In this document: piece by piece, positions 1 through 9,468 of the stretch | Layout of the letters: each line of letters opens with the position of its first letter | How positions within the stretch are numbered: the stretch's first letter is position 1 | Assembly (NCBI GenBank): GCA_011503125.2 | Contig: WWBZ02000040.1 | Span: 4,216,001-4,280,000, forward strand | Length of the DNA stretch: 64,000 bases | DNA from: Botryosphaeria dothidea | Lineage: Eukaryota; Ascomycota; Dothideomycetes; Botryosphaeriales; Botryosphaeriaceae | Direction of reading: 5' to 3' | Notes under the pieces: model-generated | Database searches by the model: none | Seen by the model: the letters and a program-made list of their open reading frames with translations, nothing else | What the model was told of the DNA's origin: nothing | Program-made: the position numbers and the translations under genes

Positions 1-66
1 GGCTTGGCGTCACGTGATCTGCCGATGATCCTCTGAGGCTTGATCCTGAGGCTTCAGACTCTAACA
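1..66 (-). repeat. Gyp1 3' LTR, first 66 bp only
   Basis: On the minus strand this begins TGTTAGAGTCT and runs off the window. It aligns without gaps to 5786-5851 in the 5' LTR. The six differences are all CpA or TpG here against TpA in the 5' LTR, so this copy is the unmutated one. Confidence 0.93.
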
Positions 67-88
67 TCACCCCCCCCTTCCTCCTCCC
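67..88 (-). other. Gyp1 polypurine tract (plus-strand primer)
   Basis: The minus strand reads GGGAGGAGGAAGGGGGGGG followed by TGA, directly abutting the TGTTAG start of the 3' LTR. An unbroken purine run at this place is the expected primer for plus-strand DNA synthesis in an LTR retrotransposon. Confidence 0.85.
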
Positions 89-681
89 GGTTCGAGAGGT
101 TGCGGGTTCGAATCCGGGTGGGGACTGTTGCTTTTTGACCTTTCCCTGTTTTTGACCCTTCCTACCCTGCCTGCCCTGCTTGCCCTGTTTGCCTTGCTTG
201 TCCTGCTTGCCCTGCTTGCCCTGCTTGCCCTATTTGCCCTGCTTGCCTTGCTTGCTTGCTTGTTTGTCGGTCGCGTTTTAGTGGGTGTGGGTATATAGGT
301 TGAAAAAGCGAACCCTGAACCATCAAACGGCTACATAGTGTAGTTGGAAACTTGGCTGACCGACAGCAGGTGCGGTGATACGTGCTTTGGGGTGGCGACA
401 TCCCTCAGTTAACTAGCTCCTATGAGCTTGTCGACTGGCTGTCGAATTGAGGGCCTGCCTGTTGGCAGGGAGAGGGTTGTCCGGCACGGGACTAGGTCCT
501 GTGGTCTATAATGCCCACACCAGGTGACCGCTTGTGCCTCGCTCGCCCTCGGGGCGGGTGGTGCAGTGCTCATCTGGTGTGTGCAGGCTCGGCTCCGGCC
601 GGGCCAAACCGCTTGACTTTTTGTTCACCAGTAGTTTCCACCTCTAGTTACTACCTAGTTCCCTCTAGTCCCTTAAGGCTC
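89..681 (-). other. Gyp1 3' untranslated region, nearly free of RIP
   Basis: This is non-coding sequence between the pol stop and the polypurine tract. TpG and CpA are common here, in contrast to the saturated TpA bias a few hundred bases further on. It holds a minisatellite (161-262) and a stretch at 93-126 that resembles the antisense of a tRNA 3' half (a B-box-like GGTTCGAATCC at 105-115). The small open frames over the minisatellite and at about 511-702 look like chance frames in low-complexity or GC-rich sequence. Confidence 0.6.
161..262. repeat. 9-10 bp minisatellite, CTTGCCCTG-type units
   Basis: About ten imperfect head-to-tail units based on TTGCCCTGC, with variants such as TTGCCTTGC and TTGTCCTGC. 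The array lies in the 3' untranslated part of Gyp1. It generates a low-complexity antisense frame rich in Gln-Ala-Gly that should not be read as a gene. Confidence 0.85.
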
Positions 682-3600
682 CTACCGGTCCTTTTGTTGT
701 AGGTATACATCTAGTGCTGCTGTGTCCTGCAGCGCTAATGCCGGTTCCTATGTCGGCCGCGCGTATCCTTTCCACTTAACCTAATATTAGAGTTAGCGTT
801 TCTTTTATCCCGGTTTCCTTGCCATTCGTTTATCTAGGATTACCTCTACCCTCTATTCGTCTTAACTATCTACCTAAACCGGTAGAGGTTAGTAGTTATC
901 CTACACTTGGCTTAGTAAGGGATCTATTCCTACTAGCCGGAGTAGGTCTATATTAAAGACGTTATATACCGCTCCGGGGATATCTAATTTATAGCTATAG
1001 GATCTAACTACCTCGATAATAGTAAATTTAGCTACTTTATTATCGAGTTTCTTACTTAGCCTATCCGTTCTTAGGTTCTTTAGATATAGCTAGACCTTGT
1101 CGCCTACTTTATACGTAGGGGAGGGGTTTCTTTATCGGTTAGCTTATCGTTCCTATTCCTATTAGGTGTCTACTATAGCTATCTATGCCTAGTCCGTTAC
1201 CTCTTTAATTTTTGCTACGATTACTTCTATCCTTACTACTAGAGAGTCCCTCTAGAGGTCGCCGGGTTAGATGTCTTTAGATAGCTCTAAAGGCTTAAGG
1301 TGGTATCCGTAGGAGAGAAAGAACGGGCTTACCCGCGTTATAGTCGAGATCCTCCTATTAAGAGCTAGCTAGACTATCGGTAGCCGGTCCGCCTAGTCTT
1401 ATTAGTAATAATCTACGAATAGTACTAGCTTTCTTTCTACTTTAGTATTTATCCTCTCCGTTAATCCGTTAGTTTAGGGGTAGTAGGCCGTTAAGATGCG
1501 CCTCTTAATCTTAAGTAGTTAGTAAATCCGTTGCTATAGGAGGCTAACGAACTACGTTCCCCTATTAGATACGATTGCCGTTAGGACTCCGTGGTTCCGG
1601 TAGAAGTATACGATAAAAAGCCTTGCAATAGTTTCCGTCTTAGTATTTAGGCAGGCCTTAAGGATTACTCCTTTTCCTAGCCTATTAGTAATTACTATAA
1701 GTATCTCGCACCCGTTACTTAATAGTAGGGGCCTAATAAAGTTAATAGAGATCTCTCTCTATTAACGACTTAGTACTAGTAACGGTTTAAGTAACCCTTA
1801 CTTCCGATCTCTCTAGACCTTAGTCCTTCTATAGACGTTATAGTTCCTATAAAACCTCCGGATATCGTTAACGAATCCTAGCTAGAAGAAGTACCTTGCT
1901 ACGAGGGAGGTAGTTTAAACGCGTCCGGGGTATGCCGAAAGGGGAGAGTTATATATCTCTTAGATAATCCTTGTTCGTAGTAGCTCGAAGTCCGGTACCT
2001 ATTTTCTTTTACTAAAGAGGAGGTTTCCTTAATAGTCTAGTAAATACTCCGCGATCGAGATCTTAAACTTAGTTGCAAACTCTAGTAGGAAGGTCCTTTC
2101 TCTTCGTTATACTACTTTCTAGAGTTGCCTTAATACTTAGTCCTACTAGAGTGCCTCTTACTATTAATCCTCTAGAAAAGAGGATTCTCGTACTTATTAT
2201 TCTAGTCGTACTTATCGAGGTTTAATTACTATAGCTTCTTTAGATAGAAGTAAATCTTTATTACTCTATTCTTATTCTTTAGGGTCCTCTAGTAATCTAG
2301 TATTAAGGACTAATCTATAGGGTATTAACTAGAGTAATTAAGCCGTTCTTTATTTAAGTCTCTCGTCTATATCCGTTATAGGCAAGTCTTAGTCCCTTCT
2401 TATTAATGCGTCGGCTAGTCCGTTAGTCCTTTCTAGGGTATATTCGATAATAAAGGAAAAGCGGCTAAGTTCCCTCTACTATCGAATCTACCTCTTAGAA
2501 AGTCTCCTCGCCGTAGTAAAGTACTCTAGATTCTTATAGTTAGTAAGGATCTTAAACTAGTATAGTTTCCTTAGCTCGGCATCCTACTAGCGTAGGCACT
2601 TAACTACTACGAGTAGTTCCTTATCGTAGATCGGGTAGTTATATTCCGCGGGTAGGTTCTTCTTTAAAAAGAACGCTACGGGACGTAGGAAACCGTCGTT
2701 ATCGTACTATTAAAGTACTCCTCCTATATAGTATCCTAAGAAGTCCGTGGCGAGGATCGTCTCCCTCTCTAGGTCGAATTGTATAAGAACCGGTGCCGTA
2801 ATAAAAGCCTTTTTTAATTTTCTAAACGCGAGCTCGGTTTCCTAGTTCTACTAGAAGGGTACGTTCTTCCTCGTAAGTAATACTAGAGAGGCTACTAGGT
2901 TAGAAAAGCCCTTAATAAAACGCCGATAGAAGTTCGTAAAACCGAGGAAACCGAGTACGCCTTTTGCCGTGGTTAGAGTATTCTACTCTTAAATTGCCTT
3001 AGTCTTTTCCGGGTCTATACGGATGCCTTTACCTACTTCGATAATATACCCTAGATACTTAGTCGACTAGACTTCGAATTTATATTTCTTTAGGTCAAGT
3101 TATAGACCTATAGTATCTAGTTTCTCTAAGACCTTATTAACCTTTTCCCGGTACGTTCGGCGGGATCTATCCGTAAAGATTAAGATGTTATCTACGTACG
3201 CGGAGATAAAGTCATCGAGGAAGTCCTTTAGAGTCTAATTGATATACCGTTAGAAGGTGCTTGGGGCGTTTGCCAGTCTAAAGGGCGTCACCAGCCATTC
3301 GAAGAGTCCGAATCGAGTCCGGAATGCCGTTAACCATTCGCTTCCTTCGGTAATTCGTATCCGGTGGAAGGCAGTAGTTACATCTAGCTTTATAAACCAT
3401 CTCGCCTTACTAATCCTATTAAGAGTCTCTTAAATAAGTAGTAAGGAGTAGCGGTTCTTTCTCGTAATCCGGTTAAGTGCCCGATAGTCGTAGTAGAAGC
3501 GTAGACCTCCGCTTAGTTTCTTAACGAATAGTACTAGCGCAGCAGCCGGAGAGTTACTTACCCGGATAAACCCCTTATCGAGTAGTTCGTTAAGAGTCTT

Positions 3601-4440
3601 CCTAAGTACTAGAAGCTCGTCACGGGACATATTATATAGGGGTCCCTATGGGGCATCCGGGGTCTTACCGTTGTTATCTTTTTCCAATTCGATCCGGTAG
3701 TCAATTCCAGGCCGGTGCGGTGGGAGTTTGTCCGCCTCGTTCTTGTTAAACAGTCGTATCCATCGAGGGTCCACCTAGCTAGGTAGCCGGGCCTAAGTAT
3801 CCGTAGGGGTTTTCTCTTAAAGAGCCTTATTAATATCCGCTAGGCTCGCTATAAAGACTTAGTACTCTTTCTTTTCTCGGTTCCTTAAGAGGTAACTAAA
3901 GGTAGAGGCTCCGATAAGCTTGCCCTAAGGGCTAGGGAGATCCGTTGCTTATTTTACTACTAGCCCTATGTCCTTAAAGGTAATAGTCCGTTCACTTTAA
4001 TCGAGTACCGCTTTTTCTTGTACTATCTATAGGCTTCCTAATATTAGATCGTAACCGGAAAGCCTAGGCACGATATAGAAGAATATACGCTTCTAGCAGT
4101 AGCCTCTAATATCTACTTCGGCCTAGGCAACCTCGTCTATTTTCTATCCTATAGGTGTAAGTCCGTCTAGTGTCCTTAGGGAGATCTTTATACGCGGGAG
4201 GTTGCAGCGTTTAGTAAAACCGTGGCTTATAACAGCGTAGAATTTATAACTAGTATCGGCGAGAGCTTTACCGAAAGACTCTTTATTAATTATAACTAGG
4301 GTAAGGAGTAAATCTTGTTCCAGCTTGCGTTGCTGCTTGCGCCATTCGTTCCGCACTTCCTACTTTTCCTCCACTATAGGCTCCTACCTGCGATTTTCGA
4401 TAGGAGCTTTTAGTTTTCCGACTGCTGGGAGGAGGACTCG
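682..4440 (-). pseudogene. Gyp1 pol: protease-RT-RNase H-integrase-chromodomain, RIP-inactivated
   Basis: The reading phase stays the same from the protease region (about 4356) through RT (3630) to the chromodomain (780), so the damage is almost entirely point stops. Domains in order: an aspartic-protease region near 4200-4300; RT with the N-terminal run [20 protein letters not shown] (3630 downward), a GGLRF..DYRALN motif and an AYVDN box near 3195 (ancestral AYVDD); RNase H with YDKELL and an IL(T)NYKNLEYF motif near 2400-2650; integrase with an NRGTQF/NGLTERIN core near 1400-1600; and a chromodomain ending in VKWKGYARPT with a stop at the following conserved Trp, then EPALALQDTAAL (about 710-780). 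The natural stop appears to be TAG at 682-684. Pol is in the -1 frame relative to gag. I see no clear slippery heptamer in the overlap near 4410-4440. Confidence 0.9.
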
Positions 4441-5558
4441 TCCTCCAAGTCTTCCAGTTCCGGTCCCACGTGTTCCTCCTGTTGGGTAGGCTTTGTAAGC
4501 CTTGCTAGCCTCCTTAGTGGCAGCTATAGGCACTAGGCAACCCTATGTCTAGAGTCGCCACAGCGTAGGCAACGACCCTTATCCTTGCGTTTCTACATCT
4601 CTTATTCGTCTACCCACTTAACACGACGTCCTTGGGCGGCCCTTGTAGGCCCTGTGGGTTCCCAGTCCATTTTGTCTTACTAGGGCGTGGTCGGCTTTGG
4701 CTTGGACCCTATCTGCCTGCCAGTGGACCCTACCGAGCCAACCTTATTTTGACCACGCCACCAGTCTTATTGCCAGCCCTGCTGGGGCTTCTTTCCTATG
4801 TTCCTTAGGTTAAAGGCTTCAAGTTGGTTACTAATACGTTTCAGCTCCGTGCAGTAGTCCTCAAAGGACTGGCTTATACTCCCAAGGCCAATCATGCTTC
4901 GTTAGAGCTCCTAGCTAAGCCCTGCTTCCAAGTAGGCCTTAAGAATCTCGTCCGGCCAGTTAGTACCTCCCGCCTCTAACACGAGCTTGCGGAATTCGGT
5001 GAAGTACTCCATAAAGGGCTTATTGGTTTAGCGTAGCTTGTGCAACTTACGTTAGGCCTTCTCTTATATATAGGGGTCGCCAAATAATAGGCGCAGCTGA
5101 TCCAGTAGGCACTGAGCAGTCATACTAGTCGTGTTAATGCTGGCTTGCACCCAGGGCTACAGCTAACGCGCTGCTTCGCCTCTAAGCCGATTATAAAGCA
5201 TAAAAAACTTCGTAGCTTTAGTGCAACTCGTGTAGTCTACTGCGAGCTTTGCCTATGCCTGCGTAATCTAGGGTTCCAATTTATCCCTATTACCGGAGAA
5301 TTCTGCGAGGGGTCTAAGGTTCTTAGTCGGCTTGCCTTCTGCCGTGTCGCTTGCCGAGGTTAATATACTTCCCGAAGTTTTTCCGGAGAGTTTAGGAGAA
5401 GGTGGTTACGTGTCCTTATTTCCGTTCTCCGGTGTCTCCTGCCCCTTTTCTAGTTGCCCTACCTTGGTTATAAGCGTGCTTATCTAGGCTATTATCTGCT
5501 ACAGCAGCTGCGCTACCTCTCGGGGCTCTTATATTTACTATTGGTCCTTAGGCGTCAT
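4410..5558 (-). pseudogene. Gyp1 gag, partly RIPed
   Basis: The start is the ATG at 5556-5558 (MTPKDQ...), 110 bp inside the 5' LTR. The same phase reaches a nearly complete CCHC zinc knuckle, C-LRC-GDSRHRVA-x-C, with the first Cys at 4569-4571 and the last at 4530-4532. The spacing C-x2-C-x4-H-x4-C fits a retroviral-type nucleocapsid. Only the residue before the last Cys is lost to a TAG. The first in-phase stop after the knuckle is TAA at 4410-4412, which may itself be a mutated CAA. This region keeps many TpG and CpA steps, so it was mutated far less than pol. Gag would form the particle shell and bind the RNA. The frame is still interrupted by several TAG/TAA codons, hence a pseudogene call. 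Confidence 0.85.
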
Positions 5559-5667
5559 GATTCCGTTTCCTAGTAATTCTAGTAATTTTAGTAATTCTAG
5601 TGATTCCAGTGCGCGACTGTGCCAGTGATCCGATGTCCAGTAAATCCAATAGGTGAAGTCTAGCTAA

Positions 5668-5851
5668 TGTTAGGGCTCAACCTTAGGATAATCGCTGAAA
5701 GGTTTATTACGCTAAGTACGTTAAGCTAGACTTAAGAAGAAAGAGGAGAAGTCGTAGAAGAAAGAGGAAAGTTATATACAAGAAAGGCTTGGCGTTACGT
5801 GATCTGCCGATAATCCTCTAAGGCTTAATCCTAAGGCTTTAGACTCTAACA
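5668..5851 (-). repeat. Gyp1 5' LTR, 184 bp, RIPed
   Basis: On the minus strand it runs TGTTAGAGTCT... to ...GAGCCCTAACA, with the expected TG...CA ends and a short inverted repeat (TGTTAG/CTAACA). It is followed on the minus strand by a 109-bp leader (5559-5667) before gag. Its terminal 66 bp correspond to 1-66 with six transitions, all toward TpA. Confidence 0.9.
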
Positions 5852-6253
5852 CTTATCTAAGAACCGTTTATTATTAGCTCCTCTAATCCCCAAGAAGTAC
5901 GGTCTATTAACTACCTCTCTTTCGTCTAAACTCTCTCGGTTTTCTCTCCTAGTTTAAGGCCCCGTGTTCTAGCTTATATCTCCCGCTTTATACGTAGGGT
6001 AAAAGTAAATAGGGCCGCCCTTTTTACTAGCGAAGATAGTATAGTATTAGAGGTTTAATAACTAAATTATCTATTCTTCCGGATAATAAACCTCTATAAC
6101 TAGACTATCTAAAGATAAGAAGAATCTTCTAAGATATTAGAAAGAGTTCTAGAATACTTAAATATTCTTAAACCCTCTATAATTCTCGGGGACTTTAACG
6201 AATACTATCTATAGTAGAACCTTCTTACCCGACTAATATAAGAAGCCCCTAGA
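5852..6253 (+). pseudogene. LINE-A segment 1: endonuclease domain of ORF2 (first part)
   Basis: This is a fragment of a non-LTR retrotransposon ORF2 on the plus strand. Near 6186-6210 it encodes a LGDFNEYY motif, matching the LLGDFNxHH motif of the apurinic-type endonuclease that nicks target DNA. It stops abruptly at the Gyp2 LTR. The remainder of the domain resumes at 20062, where the text continues with the (N)NLELLN and RSTVLNL motifs typical of the same domain. The 5' half of the element is missing, either truncated or separated by Gyp1. It is saturated with RIP changes. Confidence 0.8.
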
Positions 6254-6732
6254 TATTACGGCGTAGCCTCTATAGGTTAAGAAAGTTAGAGATTAGCCCC
6301 GCCGGAATAATAGAAGTCGGGGTTATAAAGATCCGAGGTTACGTAACCTCACGCTTAACTAGATCTACCCGCTTAGATTACTAAGGCTATCTAAGCGGGC
6401 CCTACCTACTAAGCTATTCTACTTAATTATAATAGTTCGCTTAGAAGACTACGCGCTATTAAGCGTAACCCGCCTATTAAGTATATAGATTATATAGAAC
6501 TCTTCTACGTATATAAACTACGCTCTCTAGATAGCTTTAACCTTCGTAGTTAACTTTAATAATAATTTAGTACTAATTATTAGTAATAAGGCCTTCGTAC
6601 GTAGTGCTTAGTCTTTAGTCGTCTACTCGTTTCTCGCGTATCTCTTCTTATACCTACTTAAGAAAAACTCTTCGATAGATTTCTATTCTCTTTAGTATTT
6701 AGATTCTTAGAGGTAGAGGCCCGCTCGTTATA
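6254..6732 (+). repeat. Gyp2 5' LTR, 479 bp
   Basis: Runs from TATTACGGCG to CTCGTTATA. RIP has turned the canonical TG...CA ends into TA...TA. It is the same length as 19583-20061. The sequence after it, CTTTAACTACTA, is also found after the Gyp5 LTR and probably covers a mutated primer-binding site. Confidence 0.88.
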
Positions 6733-6849
6733 CTTTAACTACTATCCTTATAAAGAGAGGAATCTTTTTAGAAACGAGTTTATTAGGTTAAGTATTACCC
6801 TATCTAACGCGTTTAGAAAAAGTATACGATAGTACCGGAATCTTAAATA

Positions 6850-8010
6850 GATGTCGATCTAATAGAGGGTCGCTCTAAGAGTACTTAAGGGCGTACTCCG
6901 CCCGCGTAGTAAATAGAGCCTACTCGAGAAGAACTCTAGGTACTTATTTAGAAATAAAAAGCCTAGATCGAGCGCCTACTAGCGTACTAGATAAAACGGA
7001 GCGCTACTAAGATTAAAGTAGCGGTATCTAAAAAGTTTAATAGAGATAGAAAGAAGCTCTAATTCTTTCTACTCTAGATATAACGCTATCTCTAGTTTAA
7101 TTAAGTATAATTCGATAATAACGCTAAGAAAGTTCTCTTTATATTAATCTACCTTAGAGAAACGGTAGAGGTATAGATAGAACTATACCTTCGCGACTAC
7201 CTAGCTAACGAATACTCTCTCGAGAAGAGACGGGTAAAGACTAAGAAAATCTTCGATATCTATACGAGATTTATAGATAATCTTAGAACTACTTTTAACG
7301 ATCGGGACGAAGTCCGTAAAGCCTTTAACGATATTATAACTATTAGATAGATAGAATCTATAGCTATTTATATAACTAAGTTCTAGTAGCTCGTAGCCTA
7401 CCTCGAATAGTTAGACGAGACTTTCCGCGATCTTTTCTATAAGAGTCTAAAGAACGAAGTTAAGAAGAATATAATTACTTACGAATATCTATCTACCTTT
7501 TAAAAGATAGTAGACCTTACGTCTTAGATCGACGGTCGTATATACGAATAGAAGATAGGTTCTCGATAAGCTAATACCTCGAAACTACGCCGTAAAAGAA
7601 TAACCCTCGAAGACGGAGACGCTATAGCCCTTAACGCGGCTAATAGATAGAATTCTAAAAAGAATAATAATAGTTATAATAATAAGAAGCCTAAGAGATC
7701 TAATCCGAACTAGACGGATAAGTAGAAATAGCGCTATAAGAATCGACTCTATATTATCTACGGTAGTAATAAATACTTTTCTTCTAAGTATTCGTAAAAT
7801 CCTTATAATAAGAAGAATAATAAATAGACTTCGAGCGCTTAGCGTAAAGCGTCGGTTATATCTTACTAAGATAACTACGATACGCTATACTAGATAGCCT
7901 ACTACGATAACGGCTACTAGACGTATTAAACTAGTAAAGATATCTTAGAATAGTATTCCTACGAACCTCGATAGTTTAGTATAATAACTAGAAACGAAGA
8001 AGTTATCGAA
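6850..8010 (+). pseudogene. Gyp2 gag, RIP-inactivated
   Basis: In the phase of position 7243 the frame reads a gag-like stretch (VLFILIYLRETVEV, then KKIFDIYTRFIDNLRTTF) and, at about 7750-7793, a ghost zinc knuckle in which Cys and His have become Tyr: Y-IIY-GSNK-Y-FSSK-Y. Spacing is C-x2-C-x4-H-x4-C. TGC/TGT to TAC/TAT and CAC/CAT to TAC/TAT are exactly the CpA/TpG changes expected from RIP. The ATG cannot be placed, because ATG becomes ATA under the same process. An antisense open frame at 7959-8183 overlaps this region and is a by-product. Confidence 0.75.
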
Positions 8011-9390
8011 ACCGACGATATTATCGATAGTTTCCCTCTAGATAACGAACTTATTAATAGCGAAATAGAAGAACTATACGAGAGTACTAGTAAAACGTAG
8101 TTAGATAATATATCTATACTATCGGATAAGCTAGATACTCTTATCTCGCTAGAAATTCTCGCTAAAAGATACGGTATTAGCAACTATCTACGGGACGAAT
8201 AGGGTAATCTTAGCTAAATAATCTAGATCCCGTATTAGAAAAGTATCGCGCTTATAGTTATTTAGGAATAGCGTTAGAATATTCTTTAGAAAACCCGAAT
8301 CGAATAAGACGAAAAGAAGTACGAACTCCCGGTAACTAAAGAAACGATACTCGTCGAACGTTACTACTAAGAAACCTTAGTACGCGAGTAAGTAGACTAC
8401 GACTCCCTTCGGGAGCTAGTACGGATTCTCTACTAGTACGGCACGGTAACGATCTAGTATTATATACTCTAGTAGATTCCGGATAAGAAGCTTAATCGAC
8501 TAATCTTTAGATATTAAATTCGAAAGAATAAAGTCTACTAGCGAAGGAAGTAGAACGCCGATAAATAGACTAACTAGAAGTAAGTATATCTCTAAGTTAA
8601 CGAATAGAAAGACTATATATATAGTAAAGTCTACGGCTACCCTATACTAAAAAACTAGACGGCCCTATAGTAATAGAACTAACCTAGGGGCTATAGTCTA
8701 GATCTCTTTATATAGTATTACGTATATTAGAAACGGAAACTCTTACCGGACTAAACCTATAGAAATAGTTTAAGATATAGAAAATACTTAACGGAGTACC
8801 TATTAGAATCCTAATTAATATAGGATTAAATAGAAATTTTATCTATAACGAGCTTATATAGAAGATAAATATTCTATATCGTAAGAAATAGAAACCGTAT
8901 TTCTTTAGTAGATTCGACGGATCTTAGATAGCCTACGGAGAAGGCTAGATAAAGATAGAAACGAAGAAAGTAACCCTCTAGATAGGGAGCTATTAAGAAC
9001 GGATTTTTCTTAACGTCTAACGTATTCCCGGGTATAATATTATTCTAGATATACCCTAGATCCGAATATAGAAACCTATCTTCGACTTTAGAGAAGAAGA
9101 CTCTATTATCTTTTAAGAAGAGCTCGAGAATCTTCTACGAAAATAAGAATTATAGAAGAAGAATAGATTATTAGATACTCTTCGAAAGCTTCTATCGATA
9201 TTAATACGGAAAGTAGCTAGTATAAGGCCTAAACGTAGTAACTATATAGGCGATTCTAATAGTAGTATAAGTTAGTATTAGAACTACGATATAAGTAGCG
9301 AAGCCTCTTTAATAAAATATAGCCCTATTATAGAAATAAGCCCTACTAAGCGAAACGATACCTCTAAATTAAGCTACGACTCTAGCTATA

Positions 9391-9468
9391 ATAGCGTAAG
9401 GCCTAGTAACGGTAGTATTAACGGTAATAATAGCGTAAGGCCTAGTAACGGTAGTATTAACGGTAATC
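9391..9468 (+). repeat. 39-bp in-frame tandem duplication in Gyp2 pol
   Basis: Two adjacent 39-bp copies (9391-9429 and 9430-9468) are nearly identical and encode two 13-residue units, NSVRPSNGSINGN. They lie in the linker between protease and RT, which varies in length among chromoviruses. The length is a multiple of three, so the frame is kept. Confidence 0.85.

Larger units (their letters stand above)
1..5851 (-). mobile_element. Gyp1: Ty3/Gypsy chromovirus, 3' LTR cut by window edge
   Basis: This is a minus-strand LTR retrotransposon read from its 5' LTR at 5668-5851 down to the start of its 3' LTR at 1-66. Between them lie gag (ATG at 5558), then protease, reverse transcriptase, RNase H, integrase and a chromodomain (pol end near 682), then an untranslated tail and a polypurine tract at 67-88. 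The gene order and the C-terminal chromodomain mark a chromovirus. RIP is patchy: saturated at about 780-3240, weak over gag (about 4300-5640) and almost absent at 1-690. The right flank (5852 on) is LINE-A endonuclease sequence, so Gyp1 probably inserted into LINE-A. The left target-site duplication is outside the window, so this cannot be confirmed here. Confidence 0.9.

Noticed and set aside
93..126. tRNA gene or tRNA 3' half (B-box-like GGTTCGAATCC at 105-115, followed by a T run)
   Set aside because: The T-stem has two mismatches, no D-arm or anticodon arm lies upstream, and the site is inside the Gyp1 3' untranslated region. It is at most a tRNA-derived fragment in antisense.
162..401. 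Open frame rich in Gln-Ala-Gly
   Set aside because: It is a product of the minisatellite, lies downstream of pol, and has no domain.
5145..5363. Plus-strand 72-codon frame in Gyp1
   Set aside because: It is opposite the gag frame, which is anchored by its ATG and zinc knuckle.
7959..8183. Antisense 74-codon hydrophobic frame in Gyp2
   Set aside because: It lies opposite the gag-pol region. The Leu/Ile/Ser-rich composition is what the complement of RIPed coding DNA gives.
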